Source of the DNA: an uncultured Lachnospiraceae bacterium
Lineage (GTDB): Bacteria; Bacillota; Clostridia; Lachnospirales; Lachnospiraceae
Length of the DNA: 32,025 bases
NCBI GenBank assembly: GCA_947627245.1
Contig: CANQVH010000045.1
Coordinates: 1 to 32,025, forward strand
Direction: 5' to 3'
This document shows, one piece after another, positions 24,765-32,025 of this stretch. Numbering within the stretch: the first letter of the stretch is position 1; the number at the start of each line of letters is the position of its first letter. The notes beneath the pieces were generated by a model that made no database searches, was not told the origin of the DNA, and saw nothing but the letters and a program-made list of their open reading frames with translations. A program made the translations under genes and the position numbers.

Positions 24765-26288
24765 ATGGCAAAATTAAGAATCCAGCCGAACAACCAAATC
24801 AGCCGGATCCGCAAGGAAATTTACGGTCATTTCTCGGAACATCTCGGAAGATGCATTTACGGAGGCTTTTACGTCGGAGAAAATTCCCCGATTCCGAACG
24901 TGCACGGAATGCGTACGGACGTGGTCGAGGCAATGCGAAAGATCCGGATCCCGGTGCTTCGCTGGCCGGGCGGATGCTTTGCCGACGAGTACCACTGGAT
25001 GGACGGCATCGGCCCGAAAAAGAATCGCAAGAAAATGATCAACACAAACTGGGGCGGCGTCACTGAGGACAACAGCTTCGGCACGCATGAATATTTCGAG
25101 CTCTGCGAACAACTGGGCTGCGAGGCCTATGTCAACGGCAACCTCGGCAGCGGCACCGTGCGGGAGATGTCCGAATGGGTGGAATACATCACGTTCGACG
25201 GCGTGTCGCCGATGGCGGATCTGCGCCGCGAGAACGGTCGTGAGAAACCGTGGAAGCTCCCGTGGTTCGGCGTCGGCAACGAGAACTGGGGCTGCGGCGG
25301 CAATATGCTGCCCGAGTACTACGCGAACGAATACCGCCGCTATCAGACATTCATAAGGAGCTATAAAGACCCGGATGACAAATCCGAGGGGATCCGAAGA
25401 GTCTGCTGCGGTCCGAACGACAGCAACTACGAGTGGACAAGAACCGTTCTGGAAACCTGCTTCCGGAGCTGCGAGCCGGAGCTTCACGGAAATCTGGACG
25501 GTCTCTCCCTGCACTACTATGTAGTTCCGGAAATCTGGAAGCACAAGGGCAGTGCCACAGTCTTCGACGAGAAGTGCTGGTACAAGACGCTCTCTAAGGC
25601 GTACTTCATGGATGAACTGCTCCGGAAGCATTCCGCGATCATGGACGAGTTTGACCCGGAGCGCAAGATCTCGCTCGTGGTCGACGAATGGGGCGGCTGG
25701 TACGACGTAGAGCCGGGCACCAATCCGGGCTTCCTGTACCAGCAGAACACGGTGCGCGACGCGCTCTTGGCCGGCATCACCCTGAATGTGTTCAACAAAC
25801 ATTCCGAGCGCGTAGGCATGGCGAACTTGGCGCAGACGATCAACGTGCTCCAGTCCGTCATCCTGACCGAAGGCGCGGACATGATCCTGACGCCGACCTA
25901 TCATGTGTTCGATCTCTACAAGGAGCATCAGAACGGCATGCTCGTGGAGAGCTCGATCGACACAGGCTCTATCGGCGCGGAAAACGAATATCAGGTGCCG
26001 TGGATCACGGAATCCGTATCGGAGGATGCAGACGGCGTCTTACATATCACACTGACAAACGCGTCTCTTTCCGAGGCCTGCCCAATTGACGTGGAAATCG
26101 CCGGGCGCAGAGCGGCCGAGGTCCGGGGCGGGATCGTCTGCGGCGCAATGAACGCTATGAATACCTTTGAGGAGCCGGAGTGTGTGACGGCGGAAGAATT
26201 TACGGATTTCCGCTGCGAGAACGGAGCGCTCTCCCTCACACTCCCGCCGCGAAGCGTCCTGCACATGAGCGTAAAGACAAATGCCTGA
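24765..26288 (+). CDS. abfA: GH51 alpha-N-arabinofuranosidase
   Basis: Cytoplasmic exo-enzyme of 507 residues that removes arabinose from arabinan or arabinoxylan oligosaccharides. The (beta/alpha)8 barrel carries the acid/base Glu173 ([11 protein letters not shown]) and the nucleophile Glu308 ([11 protein letters not shown]); the family start [16 protein letters not shown] and [13 protein letters not shown] are intact. The C-terminal beta domain starts near 400. There is no signal peptide. AAGGAG lies ten bases before the ATG. The stop overlaps the next gene by eight bases. It diverges from the secreted arabinanase gene, so import of its oligosaccharide products is the expected flow. Confidence 0.96.
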   Translation: MAKLRIQPNNQISRIRKEIYGHFSEHLGRCIYGGFYVGENSPIPNVHGMRTDVVEAMRKIRIPVLRWPGGCFADEYHWMDGIGPKKNRKKMINTNWGGVTEDNSFGTHEYFELCEQLGCEAYVNGNLGSGTVREMSEWVEYITFDGVSPMADLRRENGREKPWKLPWFGVGNENWGCGGNMLPEYYANEYRRYQTFIRSYKDPDDKSEGIRRVCCGPNDSNYEWTRTVLETCFRSCEPELHGNLDGLSLHYYVVPEIWKHKGSATVFDEKCWYKTLSKAYFMDELLRKHSAIMDEFDPERKISLVVDEWGGWYDVEPGTNPGFLYQQNTVRDALLAGITLNVFNKHSERVGMANLAQTINVLQSVILTEGADMILTPTYHVFDLYKEHQNGMLVESSIDTGSIGAENEYQVPWITESVSEDADGVLHITLTNASLSEACPIDVEIAGRRAAEVRGGIVCGAMNAMNTFEEPECVTAEEFTDFRCENGALSLTLPPRSVLHMSVKTNA

Positions 26289-26544
26289 AAAAAGCCTCCG
26301 CGTCTGCAGGAAATGCCTGCTGTATGCGGAGGATCGCGAAACTTTTTTCAAGAGGCTGGAAGCCTATATCGACAATCTGTCCGAGGAAGACCGGACAGAT
26401 CAAAGAACTTATGAACATCGCCTGAATCAGTGCGCGCACTGCCCGAATCTAAGCGACGGCATGTGCGTGCTCTGCGGCTGCTATGTAGAGCTGCGGGCCG
26501 CCCTGAAGGTGCGCCGTTGTCCGGACGTCGTGCGGAAATGGTAG
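26281..26544 (+). CDS. DUF6171 family Cys-rich small protein
   Basis: Protein of 87 residues with paired cysteines: CRKC near the start, then [31 protein letters not shown]. This fits the DUF6171 family, small probably zinc-binding proteins of unknown function. Its ATG overlaps the end of abfA by eight bases (AATGCCTGA), so its translation is probably coupled to that of abfA. It has no ribosome site of its own that I could see. It ends eight bases from the convergent regulator gene. Its tie to arabinoside metabolism may be only positional. Confidence 0.75.
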   Translation: MPEKSLRVCRKCLLYAEDRETFFKRLEAYIDNLSEEDRTDQRTYEHRLNQCAHCPNLSDGMCVLCGCYVELRAALKVRRCPDVVRKW

Positions 26545-26552
26545 CGAGTCTC

Positions 26553-27476
26553 CTACTCCTTCGGGCTGTAGTTGACGCGCACCCGGATATCCTGATTATA
26601 ATTGCCGAAGCCCTTTCCGAACAGCGTGATCCCGCCGACGTTCTTCGCCGGTTCCTGCACCTGAAAGCGGAAACGCAGATCGTTCTGTGAATCCAGCGCA
26701 AGCTGCGTCGTGGTGACGTCCGAGATCTTCAGACCGTCAATAAAGGTTCCGTGCTGATTAACGACCAGCATCTTCAGCAGACCGTATTGATTCCAGTTCG
26801 GGAACCACCAGCTCGGCGTGAACATCCCGTGCACGTCTCCGAAATCTCCGGGGCTTGTCCACATGCCAAGCCGAACTCCGTTCAGGAAAAAGGAAATGTC
26901 CGAGGGCCAGTCGCTGTTGACGCCGGGCGCTTCGCTGCTGATCTCGAAGGAGATCGTCAGTTGATCGATCTTCTGTCCGGGCGGCAGCATGTTCGGGATC
27001 AGATAATCGATATGTCCCTTAGCGAACCAGAGGATCTGCGCGTCCACATGACTGGGATGCGCAAAGAAGCGCGGATCATCCACCGTCCCGATCAGATTTT
27101 TCGTGTTGGAAAGACCGCAGGTAGGGAAGACGACATAGTTGAAATAATTCCCGATCGGGATGTCGATCGTATAGCTGTCGGCCTCCGTATCTGTATTCTT
27201 CGTGGCGATATCGATCAGGATCTTGTCGATATTCATACGGCATACCTTTTGGTTGCCGTGCCCGGAATACTCGCTTAATATCGTGACGATCCCGCTCTCT
27301 TCAAGCTTTTTGATGTGGCTTGTGAGCGCTCCGTTCGTGATCCCGAGCGCCGAGGCGAGCTCTCCCATATTCATTTCCCTGTTTTCCAGAAGGGTTTTTA
27401 TGATCCTGATGCGGAGCTCTGAGCCGAGCGCCTTGAAGATCGCCGCTCCGTCGTCGATGTTCTTTATGTAAAGCAT
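26553..27476 (-). CDS. ArsR-like regulator with large C-terminal effector domain (regulator 1)
   Basis: Protein of 307 residues. The winged helix (about 10-90) has FKALGSELRIRIIKTLL, the recognition helix in ITNGALTSHIKKLEESGIV and a wing with GHGNQKVCRM; no metal-binding CxC motif of metal-sensing ArsR proteins is present. Residues 100-305 form an all-beta-looking domain that I cannot assign: it has FPTCGL, ILWFAKGHIDYLIPN, FEISSEAPG, WPSDI, WTSPGDFG, NQYGLLK and GFGNYNQDIR. The paralogue at 30466-31398 shares all of these. Sitting among four arabinosidase genes, it most likely senses an arabinoside. ATG 27476 is preferred over 27524 because AAAGGAAG precedes it. It diverges from the cytoplasmic GH43 gene. 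Confidence 0.85.
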   Translation of the reverse strand: MLYIKNIDDGAAIFKALGSELRIRIIKTLLENREMNMGELASALGITNGALTSHIKKLEESGIVTILSEYSGHGNQKVCRMNIDKILIDIATKNTDTEADSYTIDIPIGNYFNYVVFPTCGLSNTKNLIGTVDDPRFFAHPSHVDAQILWFAKGHIDYLIPNMLPPGQKIDQLTISFEISSEAPGVNSDWPSDISFFLNGVRLGMWTSPGDFGDVHGMFTPSWWFPNWNQYGLLKMLVVNQHGTFIDGLKISDVTTTQLALDSQNDLRFRFQVQEPAKNVGGITLFGKGFGNYNQDIRVRVNYSPKE

Positions 27477-27515
27477 GCAACTACTTCCTTTATCTGTTTT
27501 TACCGATGATTCATA

Positions 27516-27540
27516 ATTATACAAAAAAAACGGACGAATT
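27516..27540. promoter_or_regulatory. Divergent control region with candidate operator half-site
   Basis: In the 97-base gap between regulator 1 and the GH43 gene, TATAAT lies on the minus strand (27516-27521) with no good -35. GACGAATT (27533-27540) recurs in reverse at 31603-31610 ahead of regulator 2 and the transporter gene. It may be part of the operator of these regulators. Confidence 0.35.
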
Positions 27541-27573
27541 TCTACTATTATTTTCTCTCACAGGAGGTCTGTT

Positions 27574-28533
27574 ATGAGCGATTCAAAAAAACTGAAATTT
27601 AACGAACCATGGATTCTGCAGCGCGCGGATCCGTATGTATACCGGCACACGGACGGCTTTTATTACTTCACCGCGTCCGTTCCGGCCTATGACGGGATCG
27701 TACTGCGCCGCTCCGCCACGCTTGCCGGGCTTGCGGACGCGCCGGAGGTCGAGATCTGGCACAAACACGAAAAAGGAATCATGAGCGTGCACATCTGGGC
27801 TCCGGAGCTCCACTATCTCGACGGAAAATGGTACGTCTACTACTCCGGCGGCGACATCGACGATATCTGGGAGATCCGCCCGTATATCCTTGAGTGTCAG
27901 GGGCCTGATCCGCTCTCCGATCCGTGGATCGAGAAGGGCAAAATGAAGCGCGCCGACGGCGACGTATTCTCGTTCGAGGCCTTTTCCCTTGACGCGACGA
28001 TTTTCGAAAACAAAGGAAAACGCTATTATGTCTGGGCCGAAAAGGTCAGCGTGTATCCCCAGATCTCCAACCTGTACATCGCGGAGATGGAGACGCCCTG
28101 CAGTCTGAAGACGCCGCAGGTGATGCTGACGACGCCGGACTACGACTGGGAGCGCGTCGGCTTCTGGGTCGACGAAGGACCGGCTGTCATCCACAACAAG
28201 GGAAAGATCTACCTCACCTACTCCGCCTCCGAGACCGGACCGGACTACTGTATGGGAATGCTCACGGCAGATGAAGACTCGGATCTCCTCGACCCTCGCT
28301 CATGGACAAAGGAACGCTATCCGGTGCTCTCAAGCGATCCGGCCTTGGGCATCTACGGACCCGGCCACAACAGCTTCACGGTCGACGAGGAAGGAAACCC
28401 GATCATGGTCTACCACGCGCGGACCGAGGCGGAGATCATCGGCGATCCGCTGTACAATCCGAATCGCCACGCGATGCTGATGCGCCTGAAATTTGACCCG
28501 CAGACCGGACGGCCGATTTTCTCCTACACCTGA
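27574..28533 (+). CDS. Cytoplasmic GH43 glycosidase, probable alpha-L-arabinofuranosidase
   Basis: Single-domain five-blade propeller of 319 residues without signal peptide. Catalytic residues are visible: base Asp19 (RADPYVYR), Asp140 (SLDATIFEN) and acid Glu201 (VDEGPAVIH). The length and the absence of extra domains fit intracellular GH43 enzymes that act on imported arabino-oligosaccharides; beta-xylosidase activity cannot be excluded. AGGAGG is six bases before the ATG. The end overlaps the convergent GH127 gene by ten bases, so there is no room for a terminator between them. Confidence 0.92.
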   Translation: MSDSKKLKFNEPWILQRADPYVYRHTDGFYYFTASVPAYDGIVLRRSATLAGLADAPEVEIWHKHEKGIMSVHIWAPELHYLDGKWYVYYSGGDIDDIWEIRPYILECQGPDPLSDPWIEKGKMKRADGDVFSFEAFSLDATIFENKGKRYYVWAEKVSVYPQISNLYIAEMETPCSLKTPQVMLTTPDYDWERVGFWVDEGPAVIHNKGKIYLTYSASETGPDYCMGMLTADEDSDLLDPRSWTKERYPVLSSDPALGIYGPGHNSFTVDEEGNPIMVYHARTEAEIIGDPLYNPNRHAMLMRLKFDPQTGRPIFSYT

Positions 28534-30440
28534 CAAGGCACCCAGACTCTCATCTGATTTTCCCCGCGGTTGCCCCACACATAGTAGGGTACCGCGGTAA
28601 TCTCACAGGCCGTCCTCTGCGGCCGCTGCATCGTATAGAGCTCTTCGCCCGGCGCAGTGCGAAATCCCTTCAGGCGCAGAGGCACGACGTCCTTTGGAAG
28701 CCCCGAAATTTTCTCTCCTACCGTAATCTCCGCGTCCGCATCCAGCGACAGAGACAGCACGTCGCCGTCATTATCCACTCCCTCAAGACAATAGACAAGC
28801 GGGCCTCTCTGCACCGCCACGCGGCCCGTATCGGCTGCGATACGCGCGGACGGATAGACAAACTGCGGGCGACCGTCCAGCACAAGCATGATCTCATCCC
28901 CCTCAGTCATATTTTCCAGATATACATAACCGCGTGCCGGTTCCGTCCGGCACTCCTGCCCGTTCTTCAGGATGCAGTACGTCCGGCTCCAGCCCGGAAT
29001 CCGCACGGCCAGACGCTTCACGCCGCTCTTCACCCGATATCTCACCGTAAAATCATAAGGATAACCGGTCTCACAGCTCACGACAAAACCATCGCCGAAA
29101 TCGACCTCTCCCGCCGCGTACAGATGGCAGTAAGCCGTATCCGCAGAGATTCCGTAAGCGTACCGTCCGATCGAGGATAGTGTCCGGGCCACGTTCGGCG
29201 GGCAGCAGGCGCACGCATACCATGCGGGACGCTGCGGCAGATCATGCCGATGCGTCACAGCCACGCCCGAGATCCCCGGAACGACCTCCAGCGGATTCAC
29301 ATAGAAGAAACGCTTCCCGTCGAGCTGCATCCCGGCAAGCACCGTATTGTAAAACGCGCGTTCCATGACGTCTGCATATTCTCCGTCCGGCGCAATCTCC
29401 AGCATCCGCGAGGCAAAATACATCAATCCGATCGACGCGCAGGTCTCCGCATATACCGTATCGTTCGGCAAGTCATAATCGACCGTGAACGCCTCTCCGT
29501 GCACCGTAGAGCCGATCCCGCCGGTCACATACATTCTCCGGCGCGTGATGCTCTCCCACAGACGGCGGCACGCCGCGAGCAACTCCTCATCTCCGGTTTC
29601 GGAGGCAAGATCCGCCATCGCCGTATAGAGATACACCGCGCGGACACTGTGTCCGACCGCATCCGACTGCCGCCGCACCGGCGCATACATCTGCGCATAC
29701 TCCACGTCCTCCCCGTCCGAACCCCAGACAGTCCAGTCCCGCCGCTTTGCTTCCTTCGCAAAGAGCTTCGGATCCTGCCCTCTCCTGTCGAGGAAATACT
29801 GCGCGAGCTCCAGACAGTGCCGCTCTCCCGTCGCGCGGTACAGCTTCAGAAGCGCCAGCTCCACCTCCGGATGCCCGGGACAGCCGTCGCGCCCTTCCCC
29901 TATAAAATGGCGATAAATATGTTCCGCGTTGCGCAGCATGACGTCCAGCAGCTTCCGTTTCCCGGTCGCCTCATAGTAGGCCACCGCCGCCTCCATCATG
30001 TGGCCGGAGCAGTACAGCTCATGACCCTCCGTGAGATTCTGCCACCGCTTCTCACGGTCCTTGATCGTGAAATAGGTATCTAAGTAACCGTCCGCGTCCT
30101 GCGCGGCCTCAATCAGACCGATCAGCTCATCGGCCTTGCGCTCCAATTCCTCATCCGGAAAGATCTCCAGCGAATACGCCACGGCCTCAAGCCACTTCGC
30201 GGCGTCGCTGTCCTGAAACACCATGCCGTAAAATCCGTCGCCCCCGTCCTCACCGCGCAAAACCTTTCCAGCGTTGATATAATTCTGAACCACATGGCTC
30301 TTCTCCGCGCCGGGCGCGCGGTCGTTCAGCACCTCGTATTGATACGGGATTACCACGTCCTTCACCAGCTTCTGGTATCTGCGGATAAATCCGTCCGCCG
30401 GAGTATATGCGCTCACTGCAAGCTGTCTTTGCTGTTTCAT
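28524..30440 (-). CDS. GH127 beta-L-arabinofuranosidase
   Basis: Cytoplasmic enzyme of 638 residues, the normal size, resembling HypBA1 of Bifidobacterium longum, which cuts beta-1,2-arabinobiose from hydroxyproline-linked plant glycans. The zinc and catalytic set is intact: Glu332 and Cys334 (YAETCAS), Cys412 and Cys413 (CACCPPNVAR); HypBA1 uses Glu338, Cys340, Cys417 and Cys418, with Cys417 as nucleophile. The (alpha/alpha)6 barrel covers most of the first 420 residues, then beta-sandwich domains. ATG 30440 has GGAGG eight bases ahead; the TTG at 30455 is less likely. It follows regulator 2 by 25 bases and is co-transcribed with it. Confidence 0.93.
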   Translation of the reverse strand: MKQQRQLAVSAYTPADGFIRRYQKLVKDVVIPYQYEVLNDRAPGAEKSHVVQNYINAGKVLRGEDGGDGFYGMVFQDSDAAKWLEAVAYSLEIFPDEELERKADELIGLIEAAQDADGYLDTYFTIKDREKRWQNLTEGHELYCSGHMMEAAVAYYEATGKRKLLDVMLRNAEHIYRHFIGEGRDGCPGHPEVELALLKLYRATGERHCLELAQYFLDRRGQDPKLFAKEAKRRDWTVWGSDGEDVEYAQMYAPVRRQSDAVGHSVRAVYLYTAMADLASETGDEELLAACRRLWESITRRRMYVTGGIGSTVHGEAFTVDYDLPNDTVYAETCASIGLMYFASRMLEIAPDGEYADVMERAFYNTVLAGMQLDGKRFFYVNPLEVVPGISGVAVTHRHDLPQRPAWYACACCPPNVARTLSSIGRYAYGISADTAYCHLYAAGEVDFGDGFVVSCETGYPYDFTVRYRVKSGVKRLAVRIPGWSRTYCILKNGQECRTEPARGYVYLENMTEGDEIMLVLDGRPQFVYPSARIAADTGRVAVQRGPLVYCLEGVDNDGDVLSLSLDADAEITVGEKISGLPKDVVPLRLKGFRTAPGEELYTMQRPQRTACEITAVPYYVWGNRGENQMRVWVPCQV

Positions 30441-30465
30441 GCTCTTCTCCTCCAATCTATTGTAT

Positions 30466-31398
30466 TTATTCTGTCCCGCTTCCTTTCGGGCTGTACTCGA
30501 TCATCATCCGGATATCCTGATTGTAATCGCCGAAGCCCTGCCCGTACAACGTCAGCCCTTTCGAATTCGGCATGCCGGGCGGAACACTGAATCGCAGCTT
30601 CAGCACCGACTGGTCGTCGAGCGCGAGATCCCGCACCGTAATGTCGGACAGACGGTCCCCGTCCAGATAGCAGCCCGTCCGGTCTACGGTCAGCTTCTTG
30701 AGCAGGCCGTACTGGTTCAGGAAATCATACCACCAGCCCGGATTGAACGTGCCAGGTCTCCCGCCGAAATCGCCGGGGCATGTCCATCGCCCAAGCAACG
30801 TCCCGTTGAGCGAGAATTCGATGTCTGACGGCCAGTTGTTATTATAGCGGGGAGCCTCCGAAGAAATTTCAAAGGTCAGGCTGAGGGAATCGATCACATT
30901 GTTGCGTGGAATAAAATTAGGAAGCAGATACTCCACATAGCCCGTCGTAAACCAAAGGATCAGCGCCTTGCGGCGGTCGGGGTGAGCGAACTGCCTCGGC
31001 TCATCCAGCCGTCCGAGAAACGCGCTCTCCGTCGCCAGCCCGCAGGTAGGCGTCACCTCAAAATCGGAATAACTGCCGACCGGCACCTCCGCCTGATAGA
31101 CCCGTGAGTGTCCGGGCCCTCCTCTCGTAAAATCGATGACAATCTGCTCTGTATTCGGATAACAGCATTTCTGAATGCCATGTGAGGCAGGCACATCCGC
31201 AATGCGGATCAGTCCGCACTTCTCCAGCTTCGCGATGTGCGGACTCAGCGTACTCATGGAAAGTCCCATCTGTTTCGCGATCTGCTTGAGATTCACCCCT
31301 CCCTGTCTCAGAATATATTTCATAATTTCAAGGCGAAGGTCTGAACTAAGTGTCTGAAAAACAGGAAGCTGTGCGTCAATCGAATTCGGATCTGTCAT
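30466..31398 (-). CDS. ArsR-like regulator with large C-terminal effector domain (regulator 2)
   Basis: Protein of 310 residues, a paralogue of regulator 1. The winged helix (about 10-90) has FQTLSSDLRLEIMKYIL and the recognition part LSMSTLSPHIAKLEKCGLI. The C-terminal domain from about 100 repeats the blocks TPTCGL, ILWFTTGYVEYLLPN, FEISSEAPRYNNNWPSDI, WTCPGDFGG, NQYGLLKKL and GFGDYNQDIR. By eye the effector part is much more alike between the two than the winged helix, which suggests a similar ligand but different operators. It leads an operon with the GH127 gene, so it probably controls it, and it diverges from the transporter gene. ATG 31398 follows AAGGAGG at a slightly long spacing. 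Confidence 0.85.
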   Translation of the reverse strand: MTDPNSIDAQLPVFQTLSSDLRLEIMKYILRQGGVNLKQIAKQMGLSMSTLSPHIAKLEKCGLIRIADVPASHGIQKCCYPNTEQIVIDFTRGGPGHSRVYQAEVPVGSYSDFEVTPTCGLATESAFLGRLDEPRQFAHPDRRKALILWFTTGYVEYLLPNFIPRNNVIDSLSLTFEISSEAPRYNNNWPSDIEFSLNGTLLGRWTCPGDFGGRPGTFNPGWWYDFLNQYGLLKKLTVDRTGCYLDGDRLSDITVRDLALDDQSVLKLRFSVPPGMPNSKGLTLYGQGFGDYNQDIRMMIEYSPKGSGTE

Positions 31399-31774
31399 CG
31401 CGCATATTCCCTCCTTTTCCCTGCTCATCGCGCTAAACGCTTTTAATTTTGTATTTTACGAAATAATCATTTTCAGTATACTAAATATACCAAAAACGTC
31501 AAGTGCAATCTTGTTTTTCCGTCATTATGACAGGTAATTCCGTTTATTTTTATTTTAGTTTTTGCTAAAGTATTATCTATTTATACAAAATTTCTCGTTG
31601 ACAATTCGTCAGTCGGTAGATTAAAATCACTATATCAAAGGTTTTTCTTTAGAACATTTTGTGTAAATTGACGCAAAAATACATAATATATTATATTTTT
31701 GTACACATCCGTCAAATCGCATTTGTTCTATTGAAGAACACGAAATAAAACTATTTCACAAGGAGGAATAATTT
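31399..31774. promoter_or_regulatory. Divergent control region of regulator 2 and the sugar transporter
   Basis: 376 AT-rich bases without a gene. A plus-strand promoter candidate is TTGACG (31668-31673), 17 bases, TTATAT (31691-31696). CGTCA/TGACG sequences recur: CGTCAA 31497, GTCATTATGAC 31521-31531, TGACAATTCGTCA 31599-31611, TTGACG 31668 and CGTCAA 31710. The last two are arms of a large inverted repeat around the -10, with CAAAAATA/TATTTTTG inside (31674-31701). GCTAAACGCTTTTA (31432-31445) has a cre-like core. Confidence 0.5.
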
Positions 31775-32025
31775 ATGAAGAAAAAATGGTTAGCAGGTCT
31801 TCTCTCCGCAGCTATGGTTCTTTCCATGGGCACCATGGTAATGGCTGACGAAGCGGAAACCGAAGCGGCTCCCACCGCTGTCACGACAGTAGGTCCGGAC
31901 GATGCCACAGCGAAGTATGAGCTCTGGTCGTTCGTCGATCTGCACAATGAGTTCTACGGCAAGATGGTAGACCTCTGGAACGAGCAGAATCCGGATCGCA
32001 CGATCCAGATCACGTTCAGCACCTA
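31775..32025 (+). CDS. Sugar ABC transporter solute-binding protein, 3' truncated by window end
   Basis: Only the first 83 codons are in the window. AGGAGG (31761-31766) precedes ATG by eight bases. A signal peptide is visible: KKKW, a hydrophobic core (LAGLLSAAMVLSMGTMVMA), then an acidic Thr/Ala linker and the mature start KYELWSFVDLHNEFYGKMVDLWNEQNP, the pattern of family 1 carbohydrate-binding proteins. The signal peptide contains no cysteine, so there is no lipobox; most such proteins in Gram-positives are lipoproteins. It is probably the first gene of an oligosaccharide ABC transporter operon that continues beyond the window and feeds the cytoplasmic arabinosidases. Confidence 0.82.
   Translation, partial: MKKKWLAGLLSAAMVLSMGTMVMADEAETEAAPTAVTTVGPDDATAKYELWSFVDLHNEFYGKMVDLWNEQNPDRTIQITFST

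Overview
The window looks like the chromosome of a spore-forming, moderately GC-rich Bacillota of the Lachnospiraceae type. The signs are AGGAGG-type ribosome binding sites in front of most genes, TTGACA/TATAAT promoters, Bce-like and Ytr-like resistance modules, DUF6483 and DUF6171 family proteins, a BclA-like collagen protein and a plant-glycan locus. This assignment is inference; there is no rRNA or tRNA in the window.

Layout. 1-4.2 kb: guaA and a thioredoxin gene (minus strand), then a fused larC nickel-insertion gene (plus). 4.2-7.7 kb (minus): a hypoxanthine-type DNA glycosylase with a duplicated start region, an acyltransferase-3 membrane protein and a CmpB-type membrane protein. 7.8-13.4 kb (minus): a complete Bce-like module (DUF6483 gene, response regulator, histidine kinase, ATPase, permease) with a BceR-type box ahead of the ATPase gene. 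13.5-17.8 kb: a family 2 glycosyltransferase, a zinc polyol dehydrogenase, an unknown membrane protein and an AT-rich AlbA_2 regulator gene that looks acquired. 18.1-19.2 kb: a collagen-like protein with 108-nt repeats. 19.3-21.3 kb (minus): a Ytr-like GntR/ATPase/permease operon with a palindromic operator on its promoter.

21.6 kb to the end is an arabinan/arabinoside utilisation locus. It holds a secreted GH43 arabinanase, a GH51 arabinofuranosidase with a small Cys-rich partner, a cytoplasmic GH43 enzyme, a GH127 beta-L-arabinofuranosidase and the start of a sugar ABC transporter solute-binding protein. Two paralogous regulators sit among them. Each joins an ArsR-like winged helix to a roughly 200-residue C-terminal domain that I cannot assign to a known ligand-binding family. 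A plausible flow is: the arabinanase cuts polymer outside, the ABC transporter imports oligosaccharides, the cytoplasmic enzymes release arabinose from alpha and beta linkages, and the two regulators sense the products. A cre-like site inside the arabinanase promoter suggests catabolite repression.

A second theme is short in-frame or intergenic tandem duplication, which recurs at eight or more unrelated places: larC, the glycosylase start, the acyltransferase N-terminus, the gap between regulator and kinase, the AlbA_2 gene, the collagen gene, 21.35 kb, and a palindromic element at 7.7 kb. The most promising undescribed biology is the paired ArsR/effector-domain regulators of the arabinoside locus; the kinase with large inserts and the larC with an added Cys repeat come next.
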